Assembly: GCF_900104705.1 (NCBI RefSeq)
Contig: NZ_LT629734.1
Span: forward strand, 1,736,001-1,800,000
Reading direction: 5' to 3'
Source of the DNA: Agrococcus carbonis
GTDB taxonomy: Bacteria; Actinomycetota; Actinomycetes; Actinomycetales; Microbacteriaceae
DNA length: 64,000 nt
Numbering within the stretch: the first letter of the stretch is position 1; every line of letters starts with the position of its first letter. The notes beneath the pieces are model-generated. The model was not told where the DNA came from. It ran no database searches and was given only the letters and a program-made list of their open reading frames with translations. This document shows, one piece after another, positions 1 through 8,848 of this stretch. Position numbers and translations under genes: made by a program.

Positions 1-2
1 AC

Positions 3-812
3 GCAATCAACTTTGGAACTATGAGTCGCTCGGAGGCGGAGAGGTACCGCGGGCCTTTCCGAATCGTCGAAGAGCGCGTTCTGCCTCAGCGGTTGCAAGT
101 GACATATAGCCGTCATGCGTACGACAACTGGTGGCAATACGAGAAGACGCGGCCAGCCATGGTGAGGGCGATTACTCAGCTGCAGACTGTGTTCGTACTC
201 GCGCTAACTAGCAACACCGCGATGCCGACAATCGGGCCGTCCAGCGTGGTGTACGATCACAGCGTAGCGGTGTTCGCCTCAGAGGACTGGGCTATTCACG
301 GTGTGCTGTCTTCCAATATCCACAACGTTTGGGTGACGCGCTATAGCTCCACCCTGGGCACTGGATTGCGATATCTGTTGCGGGAGGGTTTCGAAACTTT
401 CCCGAGACCCGAGCCCACCGCACGATTGCGGGAGGCGGCTGTGGCTTTGGAGCAAGAGCGTGCGACCCGGCTCCTGAAGAGGGGCGTCGGTCTTACCGAG
501 GGCTACGGTCTCGTGCACGATTCGAGCCATGATGACGCAGATGTCCGGGAGATCCGGCAGCTGCATACGCGATTGGACGAGGAGGTCATGGCGGCGTACG
601 GCTGGACCGACATTTCGCTTGACCATGGCTTCCACACGTATCGCCAGTTGCAGCGGTGGACAGTAAGCCCTGCCGCACGCATCGAGATCCTCGACCGTCT
701 GCTTGAGGAGAACCACCGGCGCGCGGCGATCGAGACGCAGTCCGCTCCGAAGAGAGCGAAGCGCGGCAAGACCTTTGAGGAGTCCGAGAAGCCCGAAGGA
801 GCTATGTTCTGA
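3..812 (+). CDS. drmMI: DISARM adenine methyltransferase, C-terminal part (cut by window edge)
   Basis: The frame is open to the left edge, so the ATG at 21 is probably internal and the gene starts outside the window. What is visible resembles the C-terminal target-recognition and tail region of large Eco57I/MmeI-like N6-adenine methyltransferases: a block reading W-x-HG-V-L-S near residue 92, then YSSTLGTGLRY and FETFPRP, and later LTEGYGLVHD and AYGWTDI. The catalytic NPPY and SAM-binding motifs would lie upstream and cannot be seen. In DISARM the methylase marks host DNA as self. The stop overlaps the drmA start by one base (TGATG), so translation is probably coupled. Assignment to DrmMI rests on recognised C-terminal blocks plus the drmABC neighbours. 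Confidence 0.8.
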   Translation, partial: AINFGTMSRSEAERYRGPFRIVEERVLPQRLQVTYSRHAYDNWWQYEKTRPAMVRAITQLQTVFVLALTSNTAMPTIGPSSVVYDHSVAVFASEDWAIHGVLSSNIHNVWVTRYSSTLGTGLRYLLREGFETFPRPEPTARLREAAVALEQERATRLLKRGVGLTEGYGLVHDSSHDDADVREIRQLHTRLDEEVMAAYGWTDISLDHGFHTYRQLQRWTVSPAARIEILDRLLEENHRRAAIETQSAPKRAKRGKTFEESEKPEGAMF

Positions 813-3800
813 TGACCGACGCATCCGTCGTCTCGTCCGCGCAGGTGCGCGGAGAGCTGCTCGATCTGCTCCGTCGTGATCTTGTCGGGCCGTGGGACGG
901 ACCGACCGAGGAGATCATCGGCACGCCCCGTGCACGCTATCTGGCAGGCGCGCTAGCGCCGATCTCGCTGCTCGACGGGCAAGCGTCTTCGCCGGTGTCG
1001 TCGGGTGAACCGGCGAAGACGCTCGATGCGGTGCGAGGAGACGATGAGACGGCCGTCGTCGATCTGTCGAATGCGCACGAAACCGCGGGCGTGCCGGTCG
1101 ACGAAGACGAGTCGATCGGTGAGGCGTCGCCCTCTGAGCCCGACGAGGACCGCGGCCCCGAGTCGAAGATCATCGCTCCGTCGTCGATGGGGCTCCGATT
1201 TCAGGTCGCAGCAAACACAAGGGTGTTGCGTTTCACCGGCCGATGGGGACGGTACGCCGGCCGTCGCGAGGTCGACCCCGACTCGGGCCGCACGAGGACG
1301 ATCTACGACCGAACGCCATTCGAGAAGCCCGTCAACATCGATCTCACGAGCATCCCGGGTGGTGGATCGCACCGAACCGATCTTGGCGACGACGTGGCGA
1401 TCTCGGTCGAGGTCTTCGACTACGAGGGCTGTCGCGTGGTCGAAGCGGCGCTGCTCAACACGGCGGTCACGGGTCGCGAATTGCCGCCGAAGCTCTGGCT
1501 GTTTCAGGCCGAGCTCGAAGTCACGGCTCCAGATGGGGCAGCTGTCTTCCTGCCCGCGCGAGACGCGCTCGCGGATGACCGCGGCTCACGCGACGGGGAA
1601 GTCCGGCGGCTCGACCTCCTTTACCGGGACAAGCTCGAGTTCGCGATCGGTCGCACTGCCTCTGTCGCGTGGGACGAAGCGACTGATGACTCGCGACGCG
1701 CGACTGCAGTGCGTACGACTTGGTTGCCGACCGCGGAGGTGCCGCAGACTCGTGCTCCCGAGGTACCGGGCGCGGTGCTCAGCATGCGCGCGCTCATGGA
1801 GTCCAAGCCGGCCGAGCTGCGGGCTGGGCTGCAGCCGCTCGTCGATGCCTACGGTGACTGGATCGAGAAGCAGGCCGTCAAGAACGCGAAGCTCCCGGAT
1901 CACCTCCAGGGCGAGGGAAGCCTGGGGCTAGAGGATGCCAATCGAGCGCTCAAGCGGCTGAAGCTCGGACTCGACCTTCTCGCGTCGGACGAACAGGCGC
2001 AGCGCGCGTTCTGGTTCATGAACCGCGCGATGCGCGATCAGCGCCTCCGGTCTCAGGTTGCGGCGCTCCGCATCGAGCAGAAGACGTTGAAGATCGCTGA
2101 TGCGGTTGCGCAGGTAGAAGCCAAGGGCGACAAGGCCGCCTCGTGGCGCGCGTTCCAACTCGCGTTCATCCTGATGCAGCTGCCCTCAGTCGTGGACCCG
2201 ACCCACGTTCGCCGCTCCACCACAGTGCCTCGGGCCGAACTGCTCTTCTTCCCCACCGGTGGCGGCAAGACCGAGGCCTACCTCGGCCTCGCGGCGTTCA
2301 CCTTCGGCATCCGGCGACTGCAGGGCAAGGTTGAGACCCCGGAGGGGTTCCTCGATGGCGGCGATGGCGTGGCCGTGCTCATGCGGTACACGCTCCGTCT
2401 GCTCACCTCGCAGCAGTTCATCCGCGCGACGACGCTCATGTGTGCCGCCGAGATCGTGCGCCGAGAGGATCCGGCGACCTGGGGCGAGACTCCGTTCCGC
2501 ATTGGTCTCTGGGTCGGCTCCAGCGTCAGCCCGAAGCGCTACGCGGAAGCCGCAGAACAGGTCAAGGACGTCCGGGAGAGCGAAGGCAGCAAGGCCTATG
2601 GCCTCTCGGTGCTGCAGTTCGACCACTGCCCTTGGTGCGGCACCGGCATCAACCCGAAGGCGAACGTCGAGGCCGACGACATCGAGAAGCGCATCCGGGT
2701 CTATTGCGGCGACCGGCGGGCGGGCTGTCCTTTCGCGATGGGCGGCTCCGCGGACGAGGGGCTTCCTGTGCTCACCGTCGATGATGAAATCTACCGGCAC
2801 CCGCCAACCTTCCTGCTCGCCACCGTCGACAAGTTCGCCCGCCTGGCTCGTGAGGGCGAGGCCGCGAGCCTCTTCGGCTACGTGTCGCGGAGGTGTCCGC
2901 GGCACGGCTACAAGCACGCCGACACCGATGGCAGCGTCTGCGGGAATGATAGCCACACGGCCACAAAGGCCAACGGTCGCACATACTTGCCGACGAAAGT
3001 CATGGCCTCCGGTCGCCTCCGGCCGCCGGACCTGATCATTCAGGACGAGTTACACCTCATCACCGGTGCTCTCGGAACCGCCGTCGGGCTATTCGAGGGC
3101 GTCATCGACATGCTCTCGTCGTGGGAACTCGGCGCCGTGGGATCCGCGAAGCCCGTGAAGCCGCTCGTGATCGCCTCGACTGCGACGGTCCGTAAGGCGG
3201 CCGAGCAGGTGCAGCGGCTGTACGCGCGCGATGTCGAGGTGTTCCCGCCGCAAGTGCTGTCGGTGAGCGACACGTTCTTCTCGGCGGAGGTGCCGCTTGC
3301 GGAGGAGCCCGGGCGCCAGTACCTCGGCGTCTGCTTGCATGGCGCGCGACTCACACTCGCCGAGATCCGCGTTAGCGAGATCCTGCTGCTCGCCTCTCAG
3401 CGGCTCTTCGACGAACACGGCGCTGCCGCCGAGCCGTACCTCACCCTCGTCGACTACTTCTCTGCGACCCGAGAGCTCGCCGGCATGCGGCGCTACCTTG
3501 AGGACGACGTGACGACGCGCGTCAGTTCGCCCGATGCTTCGACGGGGTACCCGCGCCGTCGAACCCCGCTCAAGATCGGAGAGCTCACGTCAAGGATCTC
3601 GTCGTCGGAGATCGGGCGCACGCTTACGCATCTCGCGACTCCCTTCGACGCGACGCTCGACACGACCGCCGGCCGCAAGGCGGTCAGCGCCAAGCTCCAA
3701 GCGGGCGAGGAGCTCGCAGCCCGCGAGCTGCCGTTCGACGTCGTGCTCGCGACCTCCATGCTGCAGGTGGGCGTCGATGTGCCGCGCCTCGGGCTCATGC

Positions 3801-4507
3801 TCATCGTCGGCCAGCCGAAGAACACCGCCGAGTACATTCAGGCCTCCTCCCGTGTCGGCCGCGAAGCCACGAAGCCCGGCCTCGTCGTCACGCTCGCCAA
3901 CCGCTCTCGCCCACGCGACATGGCGCACTACGAGCAGTTCGAGCACTACCACGACACGTTCTACGCGAACGTCGAGGCGCTCTCGGTGACGCCGTTCTCG
4001 GAGGCTGCGCTGGAGCGAGGCCTGACTGGGCTGATCGTGTCGGCTGCCCGGGTGCTCGACGCTGGGCGCGCCCCCGACCAGTCACTCTCGCCGGATGCCA
4101 CCGCGGGGGCCGGGCGCATCGCCAGCCGGCGCAAGGCCATTGATGAGCTCGTCGATCGGTTGGTGGCCCGTGTCGGCCTCGCAGGCGATGACGCTGCCGC
4201 GAAGCTCGCCAAGAGCAAGCTCGTGCTGCGCCTCGACGAGTGGACCGAGCGGGCCGATCTCAACAATGGCAGTCTCACCTACGATCGCAAGACGCTGCCC
4301 AAGCAGCATGTCGTGCGCCTGCTCGCGAGCCCCGAGGACTCGTTCGGCGAGGATGGCGATCGGCTCTTTCAAGTCGCGAACTCCATGCGCGAGGTGCAGC
4401 CCGAGATCGACCTGCTGGTCTCCCCGTTCCCCGACAAGCTGGCCGAGCCGGTGACCCTCGAAACTCCCGCATGGTCATTCACCCCGAAGAAGGAAGGGAA
4501 GCCGTGA
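812..4507 (+). CDS. drmA: DISARM helicase DrmA
   Basis: This 1231-residue protein is a large SF2-type helicase. The N-terminus carries the DrmA-like pattern LLDLLRRDLVGPWDGPTEE and RYLAGALAP. A Walker A motif, FFPTGGGKTEAYLGL, lies near residue 483, and a DELH box (IIQDELHLITGALG) near 743. The helicase C-lobe motif GVDVPRLGLMLI, followed by QASSRVGR, lies near 990-1015. Between the two lobes are cysteine pairs (HCPWCG, YCGDRRAGC, RRCPRHG) that look like zinc ribbons. In DISARM, DrmA works with DrmB on incoming phage DNA; that role is family knowledge. Start ATG 812 overlaps the methylase stop, and the stop overlaps the drmB GTG (GTGA), so the genes form one operon. Confidence 0.93.
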   Translation: MTDASVVSSAQVRGELLDLLRRDLVGPWDGPTEEIIGTPRARYLAGALAPISLLDGQASSPVSSGEPAKTLDAVRGDDETAVVDLSNAHETAGVPVDEDESIGEASPSEPDEDRGPESKIIAPSSMGLRFQVAANTRVLRFTGRWGRYAGRREVDPDSGRTRTIYDRTPFEKPVNIDLTSIPGGGSHRTDLGDDVAISVEVFDYEGCRVVEAALLNTAVTGRELPPKLWLFQAELEVTAPDGAAVFLPARDALADDRGSRDGEVRRLDLLYRDKLEFAIGRTASVAWDEATDDSRRATAVRTTWLPTAEVPQTRAPEVPGAVLSMRALMESKPAELRAGLQPLVDAYGDWIEKQAVKNAKLPDHLQGEGSLGLEDANRALKRLKLGLDLLASDEQAQRAFWFMNRAMRDQRLRSQVAALRIEQKTLKIADAVAQVEAKGDKAASWRAFQLAFILMQLPSVVDPTHVRRSTTVPRAELLFFPTGGGKTEAYLGLAAFTFGIRRLQGKVETPEGFLDGGDGVAVLMRYTLRLLTSQQFIRATTLMCAAEIVRREDPATWGETPFRIGLWVGSSVSPKRYAEAAEQVKDVRESEGSKAYGLSVLQFDHCPWCGTGINPKANVEADDIEKRIRVYCGDRRAGCPFAMGGSADEGLPVLTVDDEIYRHPPTFLLATVDKFARLAREGEAASLFGYVSRRCPRHGYKHADTDGSVCGNDSHTATKANGRTYLPTKVMASGRLRPPDLIIQDELHLITGALGTAVGLFEGVIDMLSSWELGAVGSAKPVKPLVIASTATVRKAAEQVQRLYARDVEVFPPQVLSVSDTFFSAEVPLAEEPGRQYLGVCLHGARLTLAEIRVSEILLLASQRLFDEHGAAAEPYLTLVDYFSATRELAGMRRYLEDDVTTRVSSPDASTGYPRRRTPLKIGELTSRISSSEIGRTLTHLATPFDATLDTTAGRKAVSAKLQAGEELAARELPFDVVLATSMLQVGVDVPRLGLMLIVGQPKNTAEYIQASSRVGREATKPGLVVTLANRSRPRDMAHYEQFEHYHDTFYANVEALSVTPFSEAALERGLTGLIVSAARVLDAGRAPDQSLSPDATAGAGRIASRRKAIDELVDRLVARVGLAGDDAAAKLAKSKLVLRLDEWTERADLNNGSLTYDRKTLPKQHVVRLLASPEDSFGEDGDRLFQVANSMREVQPEIDLLVSPFPDKLAEPVTLETPAWSFTPKKEGKP

Positions 4508-6588
4508 CCGACGCCACCGCATCCGCTGTCGTGGAAGACTCGGCCCCTGGCGAGGGAGCCGTGGGCGTCGCGGGCGTGGTCGCCGACCCCTTCGTCGACA
4601 CTGCGAAGAAGAGCCCGAATCGGGCTCGCGTCGGATCGATCAGGCCGAACGCGATGCTCTACACATCAGGCATCGGCGCGTCGGTCGATCTGCCGCATCT
4701 CGCCGTCATGCCGCAGGGCATCGACGCCTGGGAGAAGGCGTACGTGCGGATGGGCGGTGAACCCGAGCTCGTGCTCGTGCCGCGCCTACTCGAAGCCGTG
4801 CGGCGCCAGCTCGGTCAGCAGGTTGGTGAGCTCCGCCAGCCCCCATGGCTGCCGGAGCAGCCGGGGGGCGACACGACGCCTGTCGGCATCCCCACACGCG
4901 TGTTCCCGCAGTGGCTGCGCTGCACCGGCTGCGACCTGCTCGCGTCCGTCTCACAAAACAAGTTTGCTTTCGAGAACACGCGCAAGCATCGTCCCGACCT
5001 CGCCCGCTTCGTGCACCGCAAGTGCAAGGGACGCTTCAAGGGCGACGGACGGGACCGCGTTGCCGTGCCGGCGCGCTACCTCATCGCCTGCACGAATGGC
5101 CACCTCGACGAGTTCCCCTACGAAGCCTGGGTGCACGGCGCTGACAGCCATCGGAAGGAGTGCGTGCCGACCCCGCAGCTGCGGATGATGGAGTGGCGCT
5201 CCAACCTCGGCCCGCAGGTGTCGATCAAGTGCGTGCAGTGCGGGACCACGCGCAACATCGCCGAACTCACCCGCGGCAGCGATGCTGTCCTCCCCGACTG
5301 CCGGGGACGCCATCCGCACCTCCCCACGTTCGCCTCTGCGGACGAGCCGTGTGGCGGCGAGGTGCGGCTGATGCTGCTTGGAGCGGCGAACCAGTGGTTC
5401 CCGGCGACGATCAGCGTGCTCGTGCTGCCTTCGCGCAAGCAGCCGAAGCCGACGGACATCGTCGACGAGGTGCTCGGACTGCCGCCCGCTCAGATCGCGA
5501 AGCTGAGGTCGGTTGGCGACGTGAACGGCTGGCGCAAGTTCGCGCCCGACAACATGGTGGCCAAGTTCACGGGCATCTCGGACGACGACCTCTGGCACGC
5601 GATCCGGATCGCGAGGGGCGACGTGCCTGCGCCTGCACCGGCTGCTGCGACGGGGCCCACCGGCTACGACCCGAACCACCTGCTGGTGCCGGAGTGGAAC
5701 ACGCTCACGCACCCCGACGAGTTCCTCGCCGAGGATCGACGCAACGGTTTCAAGGTCCACCCCGTGCCTGTGGCTCTCAGCCTCGGATCGGTCGTGCAAG
5801 AAGTCGTGGCGGTCGATCGCATCCGCAAGGCGAACGCCTTCATCGGCTTCACACGCATCGACGCGCTGGACCGAGTGGGCGACGAGGCCGCGCGCATCGC
5901 GCCGATCGCGATCTCCGGCAAGCCGAAGTGGGCGCCCGCGACCGAGGACCGCGGCGAGGGCGTCTTCATCCGCTTCTCGGAGCAGGACGTCGCCGCGTGG
6001 GAGTCGAAGGTGCTCGACAGCTCCGTGTGGGCGGACCACGTCGCCGCGCACGAGCGAAACCTCGCACGCCGACAGAGCACGACGGCGGTGGAACTCGACG
6101 CCGAGGAGAGGATGCCTCCACCTCGCTACTGGGCGTTGCACACGATCTCGCACCTGCTCATCCGCGAGATGGCGATGTCGAGCGGGTATGGCTCCGCTTC
6201 GCTTTCTGAGCGCATCTACGCGTGGCGGGACTCGGACGGCCGCGACCCCGCTGCGGGAATTCTCATCACCACCACCTCGCCCGACAGCGAGGGGACGCTT
6301 GGCGGACTCGTCGATCTCGCTCGCACCGACCGACTGGAGGAGGTCGTTCACGAGGCCCTGCACAGAGCGCAGCGCTGCTCGTCGGATCCGATCTGCGCGC
6401 ACCGCGTGCCGAAGGACCAGGAGGACTTCCTCCACGGCGCGGCGTGCCACTTCTGCGCGTTCCTCTCCGAGACTTCGTGCGAGCGCGCCAACCGCTTCCT
6501 CGACCGCCGGTTCGCGCTCGACCTGCACTCGGGATCGCGCGATGTGACCCCCCTGCTCGGCGGCGTGGACCTGAAGGTCGGGGCCTAA
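4504..6588 (+). CDS. drmB: DISARM protein DrmB (DUF1998 domain)
   Basis: A 694-residue protein. I chose GTG at 4504 because it overlaps the drmA stop and has a purine-rich GAAGGAAGGGAAG just upstream; the open frame itself runs further back. The N-terminus contains R-x-GSIRPNAMLYTSGIGASVDLP, typical of DUF1998 proteins. Zinc-ribbon-like cysteine pairs appear at CTGCDLLA and KCVQCGTT. The C-terminal third holds the DUF1998 core: HTISHLLIREMAMSSGYGSASLSERIY near residue 545, and a cysteine cluster CSSDPICAH...GAACHFCAF...SC near 625-660. In DISARM it partners DrmA. The gene ends one base before drmC. Confidence 0.93.
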   Translation: MTDATASAVVEDSAPGEGAVGVAGVVADPFVDTAKKSPNRARVGSIRPNAMLYTSGIGASVDLPHLAVMPQGIDAWEKAYVRMGGEPELVLVPRLLEAVRRQLGQQVGELRQPPWLPEQPGGDTTPVGIPTRVFPQWLRCTGCDLLASVSQNKFAFENTRKHRPDLARFVHRKCKGRFKGDGRDRVAVPARYLIACTNGHLDEFPYEAWVHGADSHRKECVPTPQLRMMEWRSNLGPQVSIKCVQCGTTRNIAELTRGSDAVLPDCRGRHPHLPTFASADEPCGGEVRLMLLGAANQWFPATISVLVLPSRKQPKPTDIVDEVLGLPPAQIAKLRSVGDVNGWRKFAPDNMVAKFTGISDDDLWHAIRIARGDVPAPAPAAATGPTGYDPNHLLVPEWNTLTHPDEFLAEDRRNGFKVHPVPVALSLGSVVQEVVAVDRIRKANAFIGFTRIDALDRVGDEAARIAPIAISGKPKWAPATEDRGEGVFIRFSEQDVAAWESKVLDSSVWADHVAAHERNLARRQSTTAVELDAEERMPPPRYWALHTISHLLIREMAMSSGYGSASLSERIYAWRDSDGRDPAAGILITTTSPDSEGTLGGLVDLARTDRLEEVVHEALHRAQRCSSDPICAHRVPKDQEDFLHGAACHFCAFLSETSCERANRFLDRRFALDLHSGSRDVTPLLGGVDLKVGA

Positions 6589-6589
6589 G

Positions 6590-7297
6590 ATGGCTGGGGC
6601 GCTTGAGCGCCTTGCGCGAGCTTTATCACCCTCGACCGCGGTGAAGCTCGCCTCGAGCCTTGAGATCGACGGGAGCCACTCGAAGGCTTCGGCGAGTCTG
6701 CCCGACGCGACGAAGCCGCTGCTGCAGGCCGCCTTCGTAGAAGTCGGGTCGGATGCTCTGGCCGACGCGCTGCGTGGCTTCGCCGCGGCGGCAGCCGCGA
6801 ACACCGTCGACCTCCGGCCCGTGTGGAGCGGCCCTACGTTCCAGGGCGATGGAGACCACACGACAGCTGCACTCGCCCACATCGTCGACGAGGCGACAGA
6901 GGAAGTGTTCGCCTCGACCTATTCGGCGAGTTCGGGCTCGTTGTACATGCAGGCGCTCTGGCGAGCGGTCTCGCGCGGCGTCAAGGTGACGGTCTTGCTG
7001 GAGCCCACGCTCAATGACGGCAAGACGGCGGCGTGGATCCAGAAGAAGTTGCTGGGCGCGCGCTTTCTGGGCTTCAACCCGGGCCCGGATGGAGGCATTC
7101 AACACTCCAAGGTCGTCATCGTCGACTCCCACATCGCCTTCATCACGAGCGCCAATCTCTCGGAGGCGGCGCACGAGCGCAATCTCGAGGCCGGGGTCAT
7201 CATCCGCGACGCCGGTTTCGCGTCATCGTTGAGGCAGCGCTTCGCCGCGCTGCGGGGTGCAGGGCACCTCTATCCCATCGGCGAATCGGCGGCCTGA
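6590..7297 (+). CDS. drmC: DISARM phospholipase D-like protein DrmC
   Basis: A 235-residue PLD-superfamily protein. One HKD motif is visible near residue 174: HSKVVIVDSHIAFITSANLSE, followed by RNLEAGVII. The upstream half has IVDEATEEVFASTYSAS and GVKVTVLLEP, which fit the alpha/beta PLD fold. A single HKD implies function as a dimer or use of only one half-site. It is the third core gene of DISARM and starts one base after drmB. In published systems DrmC appears less essential than DrmA and DrmB (family knowledge). Nothing after it continues the operon; 131 bp later the IS element begins. Confidence 0.92.
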   Translation: MAGALERLARALSPSTAVKLASSLEIDGSHSKASASLPDATKPLLQAAFVEVGSDALADALRGFAAAAAANTVDLRPVWSGPTFQGDGDHTTAALAHIVDEATEEVFASTYSASSGSLYMQALWRAVSRGVKVTVLLEPTLNDGKTAAWIQKKLLGARFLGFNPGPDGGIQHSKVVIVDSHIAFITSANLSEAAHERNLEAGVIIRDAGFASSLRQRFAALRGAGHLYPIGESAA

Positions 7298-7420
7298 GCC
7301 AACCCGAGCGCCGCTGCAGCTTCTTGCGCTGACGAGCTTCGCGTGCAACGATGCAGCGTTGTGGTGCTACGCCATAGCGAGCGCAACATCGCTTGGATGT
7401 ACTTCCTTCAGCGCCAGAAG

Positions 7421-7427
7421 GCATTAC
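7421..7427. repeat. Target-site duplication, left copy
   Basis: GCATTAC directly precedes the left terminal repeat and recurs at 8846-8852 directly after the right repeat. Joining the flanks gives the inferred pre-insertion sequence GCATTACAACGGG, in which the RT stop codon (TTA on this strand) was already present. Confidence 0.75.
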
Positions 7428-7428
7428 G

Positions 7429-7452
7429 GGCTCTTCGCAGTTGACGGTGTAG
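7429..7452 (+). repeat. IS terminal inverted repeat, left
   Basis: GGCTCTTCGCAGTTGACGGT and the next four bases match the complement of 8822-8845 at about 21 of 24 positions. The outer GGCTCTTCGCA is typical of ISL3 ends as I remember the family. Confidence 0.8.
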
Positions 7453-7483
7453 GCGTTCGGGTCGCGTCGGTTCGGGGATAGGG

Positions 7484-7537
7484 GTCGAGGTCTTCCAGGA
7501 TGGAAGTTCCTACACTCACCGTCCGAAAGACCTCGAC
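7484..7537 (+). other. Hairpin just upstream of the transposase start
   Basis: GTCGAGGTCTT (7484-7494) and AAGACCTCGAC (7527-7537) are perfect 11-bp complements separated by 32 bases. The right arm ends directly before the GTG start codon, so a folded transcript would bury the start region. This may limit transposase translation; that is inference. Confidence 0.5.
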
Positions 7538-8842
7538 GTGCTCAACGCTACCTTCGACGCGCCCTGCCTCACCACGTTCTGCCGACTCGACGAGCTCGGT
7601 CTGGTGGCGACCGGGCAGCGGCTTGAGCCGGATCGGGCGGTGCTGTCGTGCCGGGTCGTGGAAGCGGACGACTGGTGCCTCTGGTGCGGGTGTCAGGGCG
7701 TGCTGCGCGATACGGTCACGCGCCGGTTGGCGCACGCGCCGTTCGGGCACCGGCCGACGACGCTGCTGATCCGTCTCCGCCGCTACCGCTGTACCGGTTG
7801 CGGCCGCATCTGGCGGCAGGACACGTCCGCGGCGGCGGAGCCGCGGGCGAAGATCTGCCGCACGGGGCTGCGATGGGCGCTGGACGCGCTGGTGCTCGAC
7901 CACTTGACCGTCTCCCGCGTCGCGGCCGGTCTCGGCGTCGCCTGGCACACCGCCAACACCGCCGTGCTCGCCGAGGGACGGCGGCGGCTGCTCGACGATC
8001 CGGGCCGCTTCGACCAGGTCGCGGTGCTGGGCGTGGACGAGCACGTCTGGCGCCACACCCGCCGCGGCGACCGCTACGTGACGGTCGTCATCGACCTCAC
8101 CCCGATCCGCGACGGCACGGGGCCGGCGAGGCTGCTGGACATGGTCGAGGGCCGCTCGAAGCAGGCGTTCCAGCACTGGCTCGCCGCCCGACCCCAGGCG
8201 AGACGCCGTCGAGGTCGTCGCGATGGACGGCTTCTCCGGCTTCAAGACCGCCACCACCGAGGAGCTGCCGGGAGCGGTCGCGGTGATGGATCCGTTCCAC
8301 GTCGTCCGCCTCGCCGGCAACGCGCTCGACACGTGCCGGCGGCGGGTTCAGCAGGAGATCCACGGGCACCGGGGCCGCAAGGGCGACCCGCTCTACGCCG
8401 CCCGCCGCACGCTCCACACCGGCGCGACGTTCCGCACGCCACGGCAGCAGGCACGCCTCGACGCGCTGTTCGCGGACGAGCGGCACCTCGCCGTCGAGGT
8501 GACCTGGGGCATCTACCAGCGCATGATCGCCGCCTACCGCAACGCTGACCGGAAGGCAGGGCGGGCGCTCATGGTCGAGCTGATCGGCACCGTCAGCAGC
8601 GGCGTCCCGGCGGCGCTGCGCGAGCTGATCACGCTCGGCCGGACGCTCAAGCAGCGCAGCCTCGACGTCCTCGCCTACTTCGACCGACCCGGCACCTCCA
8701 ACGGCCCCACCGAGGCGATCAACGCGCGCCTCGAGCACCTCCGCGGCTCCGCGCTCGGCTTCCGCAACCTCGCCAACTACATCGCGAGGTCCTGCTCGAA
8801 GCCTGCGGCTTCAGACCGGCGCTACACCCTCAAATGCGATGA
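7538..8842 (+). pseudogene. ISL3 transposase, two frameshifts
   Basis: The first frame (GTG 7538) encodes an N-terminal zinc-binding segment (CLWCGC, YRCTGCGRIW), an HTH (LTVSRVAAGLGVAWHTA) and the first catalytic aspartate in VLGVDEHVWR. Similarity then jumps frame near 8195-8202 to AVEVVAMDGFSGFKTA...VAVMDPFHVVRLAG (second Asp region). It continues through GPTEAINARLEHLRGSALGFRN (catalytic Glu), then jumps again at about 8789 to LLEACGFRPALHPQMR and a stop at 8840-8842. The second break looks like one missing base. The gene cannot make a full transposase as written. I cannot exclude sequencing error or programmed frameshifting for the first break. Confidence 0.85.
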
Positions 8843-8845
8843 GCC
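8822..8845 (-). repeat. IS terminal inverted repeat, right
   Basis: CTACACCCTCAAATGCGATG then AGCC is the inverted, slightly diverged copy of the left end. The transposase stop TGA (8840-8842) lies inside it, and GCATTAC follows immediately. Confidence 0.78.
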
Positions 8846-8848
8846 GCA

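Larger units (their letters stand above)
7428..8845 (+). mobile_element. Complete ISL3-family insertion sequence
   Basis: The element is about 1.42 kb. The left end begins GGGCTCTTCGCAGTTGACG at 7428-7446; the right end (8822-8845) is its inverted complement, with four mismatches over the outer 25 positions. The flanks share GCATTAC (7421-7427 and 8846-8852), which reads as a target-site duplication; with one more base it is 7 of 8. One transposase reading frame fills the interior and its restored stop lies inside the right repeat, as is usual in this family. The insertion point is three bases past the stop codon of the reverse transcriptase on the other strand. Confidence 0.85.

Noticed and set aside
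3-812. Stand-alone 263-residue gene starting at ATG 21
   Set aside because: The frame stays open upstream of 21 and the sequence matches only the C-terminal part of a larger methyltransferase.
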